NCBI RefSeq assembly: GCF_030812595.1
Contig: NZ_JAUSSZ010000001.1
Coordinates: 496,001 to 560,000 of the forward strand
Reading direction: 5' to 3'
Length of the DNA stretch: 64,000 nt
Source: Arthrobacter bambusae
GTDB lineage: Bacteria; Actinomycetota; Actinomycetes; Actinomycetales; Micrococcaceae
Every line of letters starts with the position of its first letter. Positions within the stretch are counted from its first letter, which is position 1. A program made the translations under genes and the position numbers. Positions 8,304-16,464 of this stretch are shown piece after piece. The notes beneath the pieces are model-generated. The model made no database searches. It was not told the DNA's origin and worked only from the letters and a program-made list of their open reading frames with translations.

Positions 8304-9779
8304 CTACACACCGGTGTAAACGGTCTTGCCCCACGTGAAGAAGTCCAGTGCGGACTTGCCCTGCTCGCGGAAGGTGTTGGTGGACGAGTCCTTCACGCCG
8401 CCGAACGGCACGTTCAGGTCCAAGCCCGCCGTGGGACGGTTGACCTTGACAACGCCTGCCTGGGCACGCGCGGCGAAGTCCGTGGCCAGGGCCAAAGAAT
8501 CCGTGCAGATGCCTGCGGTGAGGCCGTAGCGTGAGTCGTTGATCGCGGTGAGTCCGGCTTCGTAGTCGGGCACCTCCCGGACAGCAACCACGGGACCGAA
8601 GATTTCCTCCGTAACGGCAGCGTCGTCAAACGCAACGTCGGTGAGCACGGCGGCGGGGAAGAGCAGCGCACCGGAGGCGTCGCCGTCGTACTCTCCGTGA
8701 AGGAGGGTGGCGCCGCGCTCGACGGCGGAGCGCACCGCGGCTTGGTCCTGCTCGAACTGCTGGCTGCTCACCACAGCGCCCATTTTGGCGCCGTCGAGTC
8801 CGTCACCGGCGGTGTAGCTGGCGGCCTCGGCAACGAGGGCCTCGAGGAACGCGTCGCGGATGCCCGGGGTGACGTAGACGCGGGACGTTGCCGTGCACGC
8901 TTGGCCCGTGAGTCCGAACGCGCCGGCTGCGACTACCGCGGCCGCTTTCCGCGGATCGGCATCGTCGAGGACCAGAACGCCGTTCTTGCCGCCCATTTCA
9001 AGCTGGACACGGGCGCGGCGGGCATTCAGGATTTCCTGGAGTCCGAGCCCCACCTTGGTTGATCCGGTGAAGGACAGCCCGGTGATGCGGGGATCGCGTG
9101 CCAAAGCGTCTCCGACTACCCGGCCTTGTCCGTGGACCACGTTGAAGACTCCGGCGGGAAGTCCGGCGTCCTTGAGGGCACGGGCGAGGTGCGTCGCGGA
9201 GAGCGGGGTGAGTTCGGCCGGCTTGATGACCACGGCGTTGCCGCTGATGAGTGCGGGTGCGGCCTTCCACGCCGGAATGGCGATGGGGAAGTTCCACGGG
9301 GTGATGAGCCCGACCACGCCCAGCGGCTCGCGCCGGGTGGTGATGGTGGTGTCCGGGAGGCCGCTGGGAAGCACTTCGCCGGTGGCGGACCAGCCGAGCG
9401 AGCCGAAGAAGCGCAGCACGTCCGACGCGCGCTTGACCTCTCCCTTGGCTTCGGCGAGGGTTTTGCCTTCTTCGCGGACAAGGTCCTCGGCGATCGCGGC
9501 TTGGCGTTCCGCGAGCAGGTTGCCGGCGGTCATGAGGATGGCCCCGCGGGCGGGCGCCGGCAAGGCGGCCCAAGCCGGCTGGGCAGCGGCAGCGGCCGTG
9601 ATGGCCGCATCGACGTCCTCTGCGGTACCTCGCGGGGAGAGGGCCGCGAGTTCATCCGGGCGGGCCGGATTGATTCGCTGGATTTCGGGTTCTCCGGTCC
9701 ATTCGCCGTTGATCAGATGCTGCGCTACGGCAACATTCTCATGGGTGGAGGTTGCAGATTCGGTGGCGGTGGAGGTCAT
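8304..9779 (-). CDS. NAD(P)+-dependent aldehyde dehydrogenase
   Basis: A 491-residue soluble ALDH. The catalytic Cys295 is in TGQACTATSR, the general base Glu261 in QLEMGGKN, and the oxyanion Asn163 in TPWNFPIAIP; Lys186 in VIKPAE and the FTGST loop form the cofactor site. The TGQACTATSR and MGGKNG context resembles alpha-ketoglutaric-semialdehyde and related semialdehyde dehydrogenases more than betaine-aldehyde enzymes. It follows the SDR by 60 bp and precedes ferredoxin by 6 bp. In the operon it would oxidise an aldehyde released by the DapA-family lyase. The exact substrate is not known. Confidence 0.93.
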   Translation of the reverse strand: MTSTATESATSTHENVAVAQHLINGEWTGEPEIQRINPARPDELAALSPRGTAEDVDAAITAAAAAQPAWAALPAPARGAILMTAGNLLAERQAAIAEDLVREEGKTLAEAKGEVKRASDVLRFFGSLGWSATGEVLPSGLPDTTITTRREPLGVVGLITPWNFPIAIPAWKAAPALISGNAVVIKPAELTPLSATHLARALKDAGLPAGVFNVVHGQGRVVGDALARDPRITGLSFTGSTKVGLGLQEILNARRARVQLEMGGKNGVLVLDDADPRKAAAVVAAGAFGLTGQACTATSRVYVTPGIRDAFLEALVAEAASYTAGDGLDGAKMGAVVSSQQFEQDQAAVRSAVERGATLLHGEYDGDASGALLFPAAVLTDVAFDDAAVTEEIFGPVVAVREVPDYEAGLTAINDSRYGLTAGICTDSLALATDFAARAQAGVVKVNRPTAGLDLNVPFGGVKDSSTNTFREQGKSALDFFTWGKTVYTGV

Positions 9780-9839
9780 GGTAGTCCTTTGGCTAGTACG
9801 GCTTGTTTGGGCAACTGCTGTTCGGGAGGAGGCCAGAGC

Positions 9840-10625
9840 CTAGAGGCTCCGGATCAGGCCTCCGTCGCAGCGAAGCGCGACGCCGGTGATGTAGGAAGCG
9901 GGGGCACTGCAGAGGAACGCTCCGGCTGCGCCGAACTCCTCCGGTTCGCCGTAGCGACGGGCAGGGATGGTCTTGCGGGATTCAAGCTGGATTTCCTCCG
10001 GCGTGGTGCCCCGGCGTTTGGCTGCTGCCCGGTCCAGTTCGGCGACGCGATCGGTGGCGATGCGCCCGGGCAAGAGCATGTTGACTGTGACAGCGTCGAG
10101 GGCAACTTCCGCCGCAAGCGTCTTGAGGTAGCCGGCCAATGCTGCACGGCCCGTGTTGGAGACGGCGAGGTTGGGCAGGGGTGCCACGATTCCGCTCGAT
10201 CCGATCGCCAGGATTCGTCCCCAACGCCGTTCCCGCATCCCTGGCAGGATCTTCGAAACCAGCGCGTGGTGCGGTTTCACCAGCAACTCGAACGCCGCCG
10301 CGATGTCATCCGCGCCAAGGCTCGCGGCCGCCCCTGGCTTGGGGCCGGGCCCGTTGAGCACGAGGATATCGATGGGGCCGAGCAAATCCACGGCGCGCTC
10401 GACGGCGGCGGCCACCCCTTCGGGGGTGCTCAGATCGGCCTCGACTGCCACGGCGCTATGGCCGTCAGCCTGCAGTTCCGCCGCGATCTTCTCGGCCAGC
10501 TCGCCGCGGCGGCCGGTGATGGCCACCCTGACGCCCTCGGCCGCGAGGCCGCGGGCGACGGCTAGTCCGAGCCCTCCTGTGGAGGCAGCGACGAAGGCGC
10601 TCTTGCCGTTGATTCCGAAGTCCAT
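9840..10625 (-). CDS. SDR-family protein lacking the catalytic Tyr-Lys pair
   Basis: A 261-residue Rossmann-fold protein of the short-chain dehydrogenase/reductase superfamily. The dinucleotide motif is AASTGGLG (residues 13-20) and the catalytic-Ser region is GSSGIVAP (142-149). Where the family has Tyr-x-x-x-Lys it reads SNTGR (156-160), so both Tyr and Lys are replaced. A divergent SDR subgroup annotated as 3-oxoacyl reductases shows the same S-N-x-x-R pattern, so this is likely not a mutation. Its ATG overlaps the stop of the DapA-family gene (TGATG), which indicates coupled translation. It may be a dehydrogenase with altered chemistry or a non-redox enzyme. Confidence 0.85.
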   Translation of the reverse strand: MDFGINGKSAFVAASTGGLGLAVARGLAAEGVRVAITGRRGELAEKIAAELQADGHSAVAVEADLSTPEGVAAAVERAVDLLGPIDILVLNGPGPKPGAAASLGADDIAAAFELLVKPHHALVSKILPGMRERRWGRILAIGSSGIVAPLPNLAVSNTGRAALAGYLKTLAAEVALDAVTVNMLLPGRIATDRVAELDRAAAKRRGTTPEEIQLESRKTIPARRYGEPEEFGAAGAFLCSAPASYITGVALRCDGGLIRSL

Positions 10626-11557
10626 CAGAGCCTTCCTGCCGTGCGGGCGGTGGGGGTTCGTGAGAGGTCCAAAGCGTCGGCCGCTTCAGCCAGATGGGTC
10701 AACATGCCGTCCCTGAGGACATCCGGGAAAGGAGCCGCGGGCGGCCGGACACCGGGGTCCTTGATGAGGCCCCTTTCACGGAAGCACTGCTTCCGGACAG
10801 CCAATGCGATCCGGGCCTGCTGCTCGAAGTTGATGAGGGGCAGGTACGGGAGGAGCGCGTCCCGGGCTGCGTCGTAACCGCCCGCCTGCCAGGCGCGGAC
10901 GCAGGCCACGAGGGCTTCCGGATAGGAGAAGCCCGTCATGGCGCCCGCGGCGCCGGCCACCAGTTCGTCCAGCAGGCCTTGACCTCCTAGCCCACCGAAC
11001 ACGGAGACGTCGACGGAGGCCGCGAGTTGGGCAATGGCCACACTGGTGGGCGGGGCTTCGGCTTTGACCGCGACAATAAACTTGCAGGCCTGGACCACGT
11101 AGATGAGTGCTTCCGTGCTGATGCTGACGCCGCTGGCTACTGGGTAGTCCTGCAGGACAACTTTTGCGCCGGTGGATTGGTGGATCGCGTTCAGGTGCGC
11201 GACGACCACCTCCGGCCGTGCCGAATTGACCTGCACCATGACTGCTGCGAGCCGGTCTCCGGCCACGGCCTGGGCAGCGCGGATTTCTTCGACTGCAGTG
11301 CCCGTGAAGAGCGAGGTTACGCCTACCACGAGCGGCAATCGGGTTTCTTCGACCACCACTTCCAGTGCCAGGCTGCGCTCCGCTGCGGTCAGGGCAGCGG
11401 CCTCTCCGAAGACACCGAGGACGGTCAGTCCCGTGGCGCCAATGGATTCATAGTGCTCCACCAATTGGGCCAGGCTGTCGGTGTCCAGATCGAGGGTGCT
11501 GCCCTGGAATGGCGTGGCGACGACGCCCCACACGCCGGGTGTCAGTGATTCCCGCAT
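10625..11557 (-). CDS. Dihydrodipicolinate synthase (DapA) family lyase/aldolase
   Basis: A 310-residue TIM-barrel class I aldolase. The Schiff-base lysine is Lys165 (IVAVKAE), the catalytic Tyr138 lies in LQDYP, and GVFGE (48-52) matches the carboxylate-binding G-x-x-G-E loop. Family members cleave or condense pyruvate- or 2-oxo-acid-based substrates. The operon context (CoA-transferase, hydratase, ALDH) argues against lysine biosynthesis. The ATG at 11557 has GGAAGGACAATCC; the frame upstream of it lacks coding character. It lies between the enoyl-CoA hydratase (56-bp gap) and the SDR (1-bp overlap). Confidence 0.9.
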   Translation of the reverse strand: MRESLTPGVWGVVATPFQGSTLDLDTDSLAQLVEHYESIGATGLTVLGVFGEAAALTAAERSLALEVVVEETRLPLVVGVTSLFTGTAVEEIRAAQAVAGDRLAAVMVQVNSARPEVVVAHLNAIHQSTGAKVVLQDYPVASGVSISTEALIYVVQACKFIVAVKAEAPPTSVAIAQLAASVDVSVFGGLGGQGLLDELVAGAAGAMTGFSYPEALVACVRAWQAGGYDAARDALLPYLPLINFEQQARIALAVRKQCFRERGLIKDPGVRPPAAPFPDVLRDGMLTHLAEAADALDLSRTPTARTAGRL

Positions 11558-11613
11558 TGGATTGTCCTTCCGTTCATGCTGACGTTCGGTGTCCCGCTCT
11601 GTCCGTGCTGCAT

Positions 11614-12438
11614 TCAGCGGCCCGGCCACACTGGCGGCCGCTTTTCCTGGAAGGCGCGCACGCCTTCGGCGGAGTCTTCGCTGTCGAGAGCGGCCATGAG
11701 GGCCGGCAACCTGAGGCCGCGTGCTTCCGCGGCGCTCAGGTGGCTGGTCCTGCTGACCATTTGCTTGACGGCCCGGACAGAACTCGGCGCACAAGCGAGG
11801 ATCTGGTCCACCCAGCGCTGCACTGCGGCGTCGAGTTCATCCGCCGGAACCACTTCGTTGACGAGGCCCATCGACTGCATTTCCGCTGCCTCGGCCTTGC
11901 GGCCGGTGAGGAGCATGCCCATCGCTTGGGTATAAGGGACACGGCGCACCAGTTGGTGGACGCCGCCGTCGAGCGCCAGTCTCCCGACGCGCGGTTCGGT
12001 GAGGCCGAATCGGGCCGTGTCCGCGGCTATGACGATGTCGGCGCCGAGCACTATTTCCATGCCGCCGCCAAGCGCATAGCCATTCACCCGGGCAATGACC
12101 GGAACGTCCAGGCTCGTCCGCAGGCTCAGTCCGCCGAAACCGTTCGGGTCAAGCTCCGCCCAGTACTGCAGTCCTGTCTTGCCCACAGCGGAGGCGGACA
12201 TGTCCGCCCCGACGCAGAACGCCCGGGTTCCGGCCCCCGTGATGACGACGGCGCGCACGTTGGGGTCCGCTTCGAGCTGGCTCCAGATCCCGTTCAGCCG
12301 TTCCTGGGTGGTTCCATCGACGGCGTTGAGCACGTGCTGGCGGTCGATCACCACCGTGGCCACGTGGTTCTCGATGGTCAGGGTGACCTGGTCGACTGTG
12401 TTGGCAGCCGAGGCTGGCTTCTCAACGACAGCGCTCAC
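11614..12438 (-). CDS. Enoyl-CoA hydratase/isomerase (crotonase) family protein
   Basis: A 274-residue crotonase-fold protein. The oxyanion-hole segments are AFCVGADM (73-80) and GYALGGGMEI (120-129); a catalytic-type Glu is near residue 148 (FGLTEPRVG). The second hydratase Glu position is occupied by the LALDGGV loop, so isomerase or carnitinyl-CoA dehydratase-like activity is as likely as plain hydration. Its ATG overlaps the stop of the CoA-transferase gene by 4 bp (ATGA). Pairing with a CaiB-type CoA-transferase suggests it acts on the CoA thioester made by that enzyme. Confidence 0.9.
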   Translation of the reverse strand: MSAVVEKPASAANTVDQVTLTIENHVATVVIDRQHVLNAVDGTTQERLNGIWSQLEADPNVRAVVITGAGTRAFCVGADMSASAVGKTGLQYWAELDPNGFGGLSLRTSLDVPVIARVNGYALGGGMEIVLGADIVIAADTARFGLTEPRVGRLALDGGVHQLVRRVPYTQAMGMLLTGRKAEAAEMQSMGLVNEVVPADELDAAVQRWVDQILACAPSSVRAVKQMVSRTSHLSAAEARGLRLPALMAALDSEDSAEGVRAFQEKRPPVWPGR

Positions 12439-13694
12439 CGGAGTACCCCCAGCTTCTGCAGGCGCTCAATGGTTTCGGCATCGAAGCCGTTCTCCAGGAG
12501 CACCTCCACGTTGTGCTCACCGAGCCGCGGGGCCACCCGCCGGATGGAAGGCGGCGTTGCGGACAGGCGAATGGGGGCGTTGAGCATTTTTACCGTGCCG
12601 ACGCCCGGGTGTTCGGCTTCGACTATCATCCCGTTGGCCTCTGTCTGGGCATCGGCGAGGGCCTGTTCCAAGGTGAGGACGGGCGCGTTGAGCAGCCCTT
12701 GGCTCTCCAGCTGGTTGGTCCAGTACTCGGTGGTGTTCGTGGCGATGCGTTCCCGGAAGATTGCCTGCAGGGCTGGCTTGTGCTTGAACTGCTGCTCCAG
12801 GTTGGCGAACTCCGGCCGCTGGGTGAGGTCTTCGTCCAGTCCCAGGGCCTCGGAAATCCGGGCGAGCGGGTCAGGGGTGAACCCGCCCACCATGCAGACG
12901 GCGCCGTCCGTCGTTTCGAAGACGCCGCTCAGCGGCATGGCGCCCCAGTTGACTTCGTAGCCGCGGTTGAGCTGCATGCAGGCTTCCTGCATCTGCAGGT
13001 GGAGCATGGAGTCGTACATCGTCACTTCGACCTTTTGCCCGACGCCGGATGCCTCCCGGGTGCGCAATGCCAGCAGGATGCCCTGCATGAGGTGCATGCC
13101 CGTGATGTAGTCGCAGAGCGTGGTGGGGTAGATGGACGGCTTCACGTCGTCCGACTCGCGCCGCCACATCACGCCTGAGTAGGCCTGCGCGATCGCATCC
13201 TGGCCGCCCTTGTGGGAGTAGGGCCCAACCGGGCCGAAGCCCGTGCCGGAGGCCCAGATGATGCCCGGGTTCGCGGCCTTGAGGTCCTCGTAGCCGAAGC
13301 CCATCCGTTCCATCACGCCGGAGCGGAAGTTGCTGACGACGACGTCCGCGTCGGCCATGACCCGGCGGAGGACGGCCTTGCCCTCGTCCGTGCGGGTGTC
13401 TACGGAAACGCTGCGCTTGTTCCGGTTGATGGCCAGGAAGATGGGGTTGTCCTGGCCGTCCTTGTCCGGGAATGAGTTGCGCGAGATGTCCCCGGCGCCG
13501 GGGCGTTCCACCTTGATGATGTCCGCGCCGTAGTCGCCCAGGAGCTGGGTGCAGGACGGTCCCATGAACACCTGGGTGAAGTCCACCACCTTGATGCCGT
13601 CGAGGGGTAGCGGAGCGCTGTTGGGCTTGGCGGCGGCTCCGGGCTCCGGTGACGCGGTTCCCTCAAGCTCATCGAGAAGGGTGTCGGTGCTCAT
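12435..13694 (-). CDS. CaiB/BaiF class III CoA-transferase
   Basis: A 419-residue family III CoA-transferase, which moves CoA between carboxylic acids. The catalytic aspartate is Asp166 in HKGGQDAIAQAYSG; the CoA-binding start is VVDFTQVFMGPSCTQLLGDYGADIIKVE-like (about residues 36-63), with SNFRSGVMERMG near 121. It overlaps its neighbours by 4 bp on both sides (upstream FAD oxidoreductase, downstream crotonase), so the three are translationally coupled. It most likely activates the imported acid as a CoA ester. The acid is unknown. Confidence 0.93.
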   Translation of the reverse strand: MSTDTLLDELEGTASPEPGAAAKPNSAPLPLDGIKVVDFTQVFMGPSCTQLLGDYGADIIKVERPGAGDISRNSFPDKDGQDNPIFLAINRNKRSVSVDTRTDEGKAVLRRVMADADVVVSNFRSGVMERMGFGYEDLKAANPGIIWASGTGFGPVGPYSHKGGQDAIAQAYSGVMWRRESDDVKPSIYPTTLCDYITGMHLMQGILLALRTREASGVGQKVEVTMYDSMLHLQMQEACMQLNRGYEVNWGAMPLSGVFETTDGAVCMVGGFTPDPLARISEALGLDEDLTQRPEFANLEQQFKHKPALQAIFRERIATNTTEYWTNQLESQGLLNAPVLTLEQALADAQTEANGMIVEAEHPGVGTVKMLNAPIRLSATPPSIRRVAPRLGEHNVEVLLENGFDAETIERLQKLGVLR

Positions 13695-15073
13695 GCTCCC
13701 ACCACCGCTTCGCTGTCGACGGTAGCGTTCGACGACGGAACGTCGCCTGGGTCTGCACCGTGCCGGCGCATGCCCTGCTGGATCTCCAGGGCGGAGACCT
13801 CGCGGACGAGAGTGCCGTTCTGGACCGCCAGCGCGGCGGCGACGCCGACTGCCTGGCCCATGGCCATGCAGGGCGGGATCTCGCGGGACATCTTCTGCGC
13901 CTCCGGAGTGGCTGAGTAGTGGCGGCCCGCGACGAGCAACTGGTCGACTTCCTTGGGAAGCAGCGAGCGGTATGGGTAGTAGTAATCGCGGCCACGGGCC
14001 ACGGTGTCCGCGAAGTGGCGGCGGGACGTGACGTCATCCTTCGTCATGACGTATTCGCCCTCGAGCAGGCGGGTCTGCCGTACGCCCATCTGGGATGCGA
14101 CGTCGAGCATGTAGCAGTTCTCAAAGCCCGGCAGGTGGGCGCGTACGTACTCCACTGCTTCGGTGATCCGGTCCCGCGCAGCAAACTCGGCGGCAGTCAT
14201 GTCTGCCGGGTCCACGCCGTCGTACCCGCTCATGTGGGGAGCGTTGCACCAGACGACGCCGTCGATGGGTGTCTTGAGCCACCACAATTCCCAGGCACCA
14301 CCCAGGAGACGCTTGATGGTGCGGTTGATGGCACGGGCTTCCTTCGGATTGGCCTGCTCGAAAGCCTCAGCGGCGGCTGTGTCCACGTTGCCGAGGCGGA
14401 AGACGAGCGTGGTGAGGTAGCTGTCCTTGATGTGGCTGGCGCCGGCACGTGAGGCGACATCGATGTCGCCGGTGGTGTCGATGACGACGTCTGCCATGAA
14501 CGCCTGCGGGCCGGACTTCGTCTCGCAGATGACGCCCTTCATGACGCCGTTGTCCACGATCGGGCGGGAGAACCAGGAGTGGAGGCGGAGGTTGACGCCG
14601 GCTTCGCGGACGAGGTCGTTGGAGACCCGCTTCCAGCCGTCAGGGTCGAAGGCCGCGGCGTAGCAAATCGGCTTGGGGTTGGTGTGGGAGTGGAAGTCGA
14701 AGGTGCCGTAGCGGCCCCACTTGTTCCAGAGTTCCTCGGAGGTCTTGCGGTCATCGGCAGGGGGGACAATTGCCAGGCCGAGCTTCTGCAGCCGCTCAAC
14801 GTATTCCGAAACGATGCCGGTCACCGTGATTTCCTGGCCGTTGGTCATGTCGTCGAGCACCAGGACCATGCCGCCCGAGGCAAGTCCACCGAGCGAGGAG
14901 TAGCGCTCCAGGAGCGTGACGGATGCGCCCGAACGTGCTGCGGTGACGGCGGCGGCCACACCGGCGGGCCCACCGCCGACCACGAGGACATCGGAGCGGG
15001 AGATGACGGGTGCGGCGAGGTCCGCCGTCGTCGTACTGAGTTCCAGTGACGATGTGGTGGCAAAGGAGTTCAT
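13691..15073 (-). CDS. FAD-dependent oxidoreductase (FAD_oxidored family)
   Basis: A 460-residue flavoprotein. The dinucleotide fold begins VLVVGGGPAGVAAA (residues 29-42) and continues with LLERYSSLGG. The C-terminal YSATPEAQ...IPPCMAMGQAVGVAAALA segment is the flavin-binding end typical of PF12831-type proteins. The family includes dehydrogenases and reductases of unknown substrate. It is first in the seven-gene operon and overlaps the CoA-transferase by 4 bp. The GTAAGGATCC-like sequence before the ATG at 15073 contains a GGA ribosome site. The terminal ferredoxin could donate or accept its electrons. Confidence 0.88.
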   Translation of the reverse strand: MNSFATTSSLELSTTTADLAAPVISRSDVLVVGGGPAGVAAAVTAARSGASVTLLERYSSLGGLASGGMVLVLDDMTNGQEITVTGIVSEYVERLQKLGLAIVPPADDRKTSEELWNKWGRYGTFDFHSHTNPKPICYAAAFDPDGWKRVSNDLVREAGVNLRLHSWFSRPIVDNGVMKGVICETKSGPQAFMADVVIDTTGDIDVASRAGASHIKDSYLTTLVFRLGNVDTAAAEAFEQANPKEARAINRTIKRLLGGAWELWWLKTPIDGVVWCNAPHMSGYDGVDPADMTAAEFAARDRITEAVEYVRAHLPGFENCYMLDVASQMGVRQTRLLEGEYVMTKDDVTSRRHFADTVARGRDYYYPYRSLLPKEVDQLLVAGRHYSATPEAQKMSREIPPCMAMGQAVGVAAALAVQNGTLVREVSALEIQQGMRRHGADPGDVPSSNATVDSEAVVGA

Positions 15074-15298
15074 GGTGGAGGATCCTTACTTCCCGGCGGC
15101 ATGCCGTTTCACGGTTGCCGGGGTAGAGACGGGTGCTCAGGAGGAGCCCGCCGCGATGCACGCGGCGAAGCAGGCCTGGCGGAGGGCATGACGAGTAGAG
15201 GTCCGTGGGAACCTGGACCCGGAAAGTGGAGATGTTTGCGGACGGACGTCCAAGGGTCCGTGCGTGTATGGGAACGGGCGGCGGCTAGCGCCGGCCGA

Positions 15299-15907
15299 TC
15301 ACCACACGTGAGGGGCGTTGACCCAGATCGCTACGCATACCTCTTCGTAGCTGTTTTTGTACCAATGCGGCGTATCCGAGGAGAAAGTGATTGAATCGCC
15401 GGCTTCAAGCGTGTAGCACTCACCGTCGAGGAAGATGTCTTTCCTTCCCGACAGGATGATGCCGAATTCCTCGCCGCTGTGGCGAAACGGAGTGGCGCTG
15501 GTGTCGTGGCCTGGCGGACTCACGATCCACTGGGCCTCCAACGCGCCATTGAGATCCGGGGTCAGGAGCTCATAGACTGCCTCTCCCACGGACTTCTTGG
15601 TGACGCCTTTGAGGTTTCGCCGCTCGGACTTGCGAACAACCGGCGACCTGGTTTCTTCCTGGCCGAGGAAGAACTTCCCCACAGGAATGTCCAGGCCGTG
15701 AGCCAGTTGCGCCAAGGTGGTGAATGACGGGTTGGCTAGCCCACGCTCGATCTGGCTGACGATCGCCGGGCTGAGACCGGTGATTTCCGAGAGTTTGGAC
15801 AGAGTCATCCCCTTGTCCTTGCGCATCGTGCGGACCTTGTTGCCGACAGTCGCCAGGAGCGCGCTCGTGCCGGCGGGTGAGGATGCCGCGATGATCTCGT
15901 TGGTCAT
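15299..15907 (-). CDS. XRE-family regulator with C-terminal cupin sensor
   Basis: A 202-residue regulator. The helix-turn-helix (about residues 22-78) has GMTLSKLSEITGLSPAIVSQIERG, and a RmlC-type cupin (about 115-198) has FRHSGEEFGIILSG and ITFSSDTPHWYKN. Such PuuR-like proteins bind DNA through XRE and a small acid, amine or metal in the cupin. The ATG at 15907 is chosen from the conserved HTH spacing; the frame runs open upstream to 16078 but crosses the promoter. It precedes the catabolic operon on the same strand (225-bp gap) and diverges from the MHS transporter, so it likely controls both. A deleted inverted copy lies at 16085-16344. Confidence 0.92.
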   Translation of the reverse strand: MTNEIIAASSPAGTSALLATVGNKVRTMRKDKGMTLSKLSEITGLSPAIVSQIERGLANPSFTTLAQLAHGLDIPVGKFFLGQEETRSPVVRKSERRNLKGVTKKSVGEAVYELLTPDLNGALEAQWIVSPPGHDTSATPFRHSGEEFGIILSGRKDIFLDGECYTLEAGDSITFSSDTPHWYKNSYEEVCVAIWVNAPHVW

Positions 15908-15933
15908 GATCCAGCTTTCTCTCGGTGAGCTGA

Positions 15934-15969
15934 CTTTCATAACTATAGTGAAAAAATTTACCGAATCAA
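15934..15969 (-). promoter_or_regulatory. Promoter and operator candidate of the XRE-cupin gene
   Basis: On the minus strand, TTGATT (15969-15964) and TATAGT (15947-15942) are separated by 16 bp, a fair sigma-70-type promoter 35 bp before the ATG. A partly palindromic 20-mer, TTTCACTATAGTTATGAAAG (15953-15934), covers the -10 box, which suits autorepression. The matching element at 16101-16120 has 15 of 20 identical positions. Confidence 0.55.
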
Positions 15970-16084
15970 TGGTTTCGTGAAACTTTTCTTGCGTTGCGAT
16001 GCTGCGGCGGCTTCGCTGTGACTTCCTGCGATTGAGGGCCTTTTCGATGGCGCCGGGGCGGTGGGGGCTATTTATCAAAAAGCA

Positions 16085-16120
16085 TTGACCTAGTGAATAT
16101 CTTCAATATAGTTAAGTGAG
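16085..16120 (+). promoter_or_regulatory. Promoter and matching operator upstream of the MHS transporter
   Basis: TTGACC (16085-16090) and TATAGT (16107-16112), 16-bp spacer. The 20-mer CTTCAATATAGTTAAGTGAG (16101-16120) matches the element in front of the XRE gene in 15 of 20 positions, and the whole 36-bp block matches that promoter in about 25 positions. It likely drives the transporter gene 350 bp downstream, under the XRE regulator. Confidence 0.5.
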
Positions 16121-16257
16121 TCACATCACGTGGGGGAGTTTCCAACACGATCACGGACGTGGGCGCTTCAGCCTTCTGGCGGAAGGCCCAGCCCCACGTT
16201 CACGTTCGTTTCTCCCATGCTGAACCTGCGACATCCGAGCAAGCCATCCACGTTCCT

Positions 16258-16344
16258 GTTTCCGGACTGGATATCCCCGTTTGCTTCAAGCGCTACGAAG
16301 AGGCACGCGTAGCTATCTGGGCTAACTCACTTCCCATGAGGTGA
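16258..16344 (+). pseudogene. 3'-end remnant of a second XRE-cupin regulator gene
   Basis: The frame ends FKRYEEARVAIWANSLPMR and stops at 16344, closely matching the end of the XRE-cupin protein (YKNSYEEVCVAIWVNAPHVW) at protein and DNA level, including a stretch GCTACGAAGAGG and the stop context. Together with the promoter-like block at 16085-16120 it looks like an inverted duplicate that lost its middle. No helix-turn-helix or intact cupin is left. Confidence 0.6.
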
Positions 16345-16464
16345 GCTGGTACGGCGTTGCCGAACCAAGCCAAAATGATAGTTTCGATCACCGTCCATAC
16401 CCCTGGATGTCAACGGTGATCCGTACCCTCACGCACTCCGAAGGTGCGGAGGAAGGAAAGAATC

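Larger units (their letters stand above)
15908..16464. other. Divergent intergenic region (557 bp) with duplicated promoter and gene remnant
   Basis: The stretch between the regulator and the MHS transporter contains two related, oppositely oriented promoters and the regulator-gene remnant described separately. From 15970 to 16084 and from 16345 to 16440 I see nothing else beyond the transporter ribosome site GGAGGAAGGAAAG at about 16447-16459. Confidence 0.6.

Noticed and set aside
9126..10565. A 479-codon plus-strand frame opposite the ALDH and SDR genes
   Set aside because: It spans the boundary of two well-supported minus-strand genes with overlapping regulation and has no domain.
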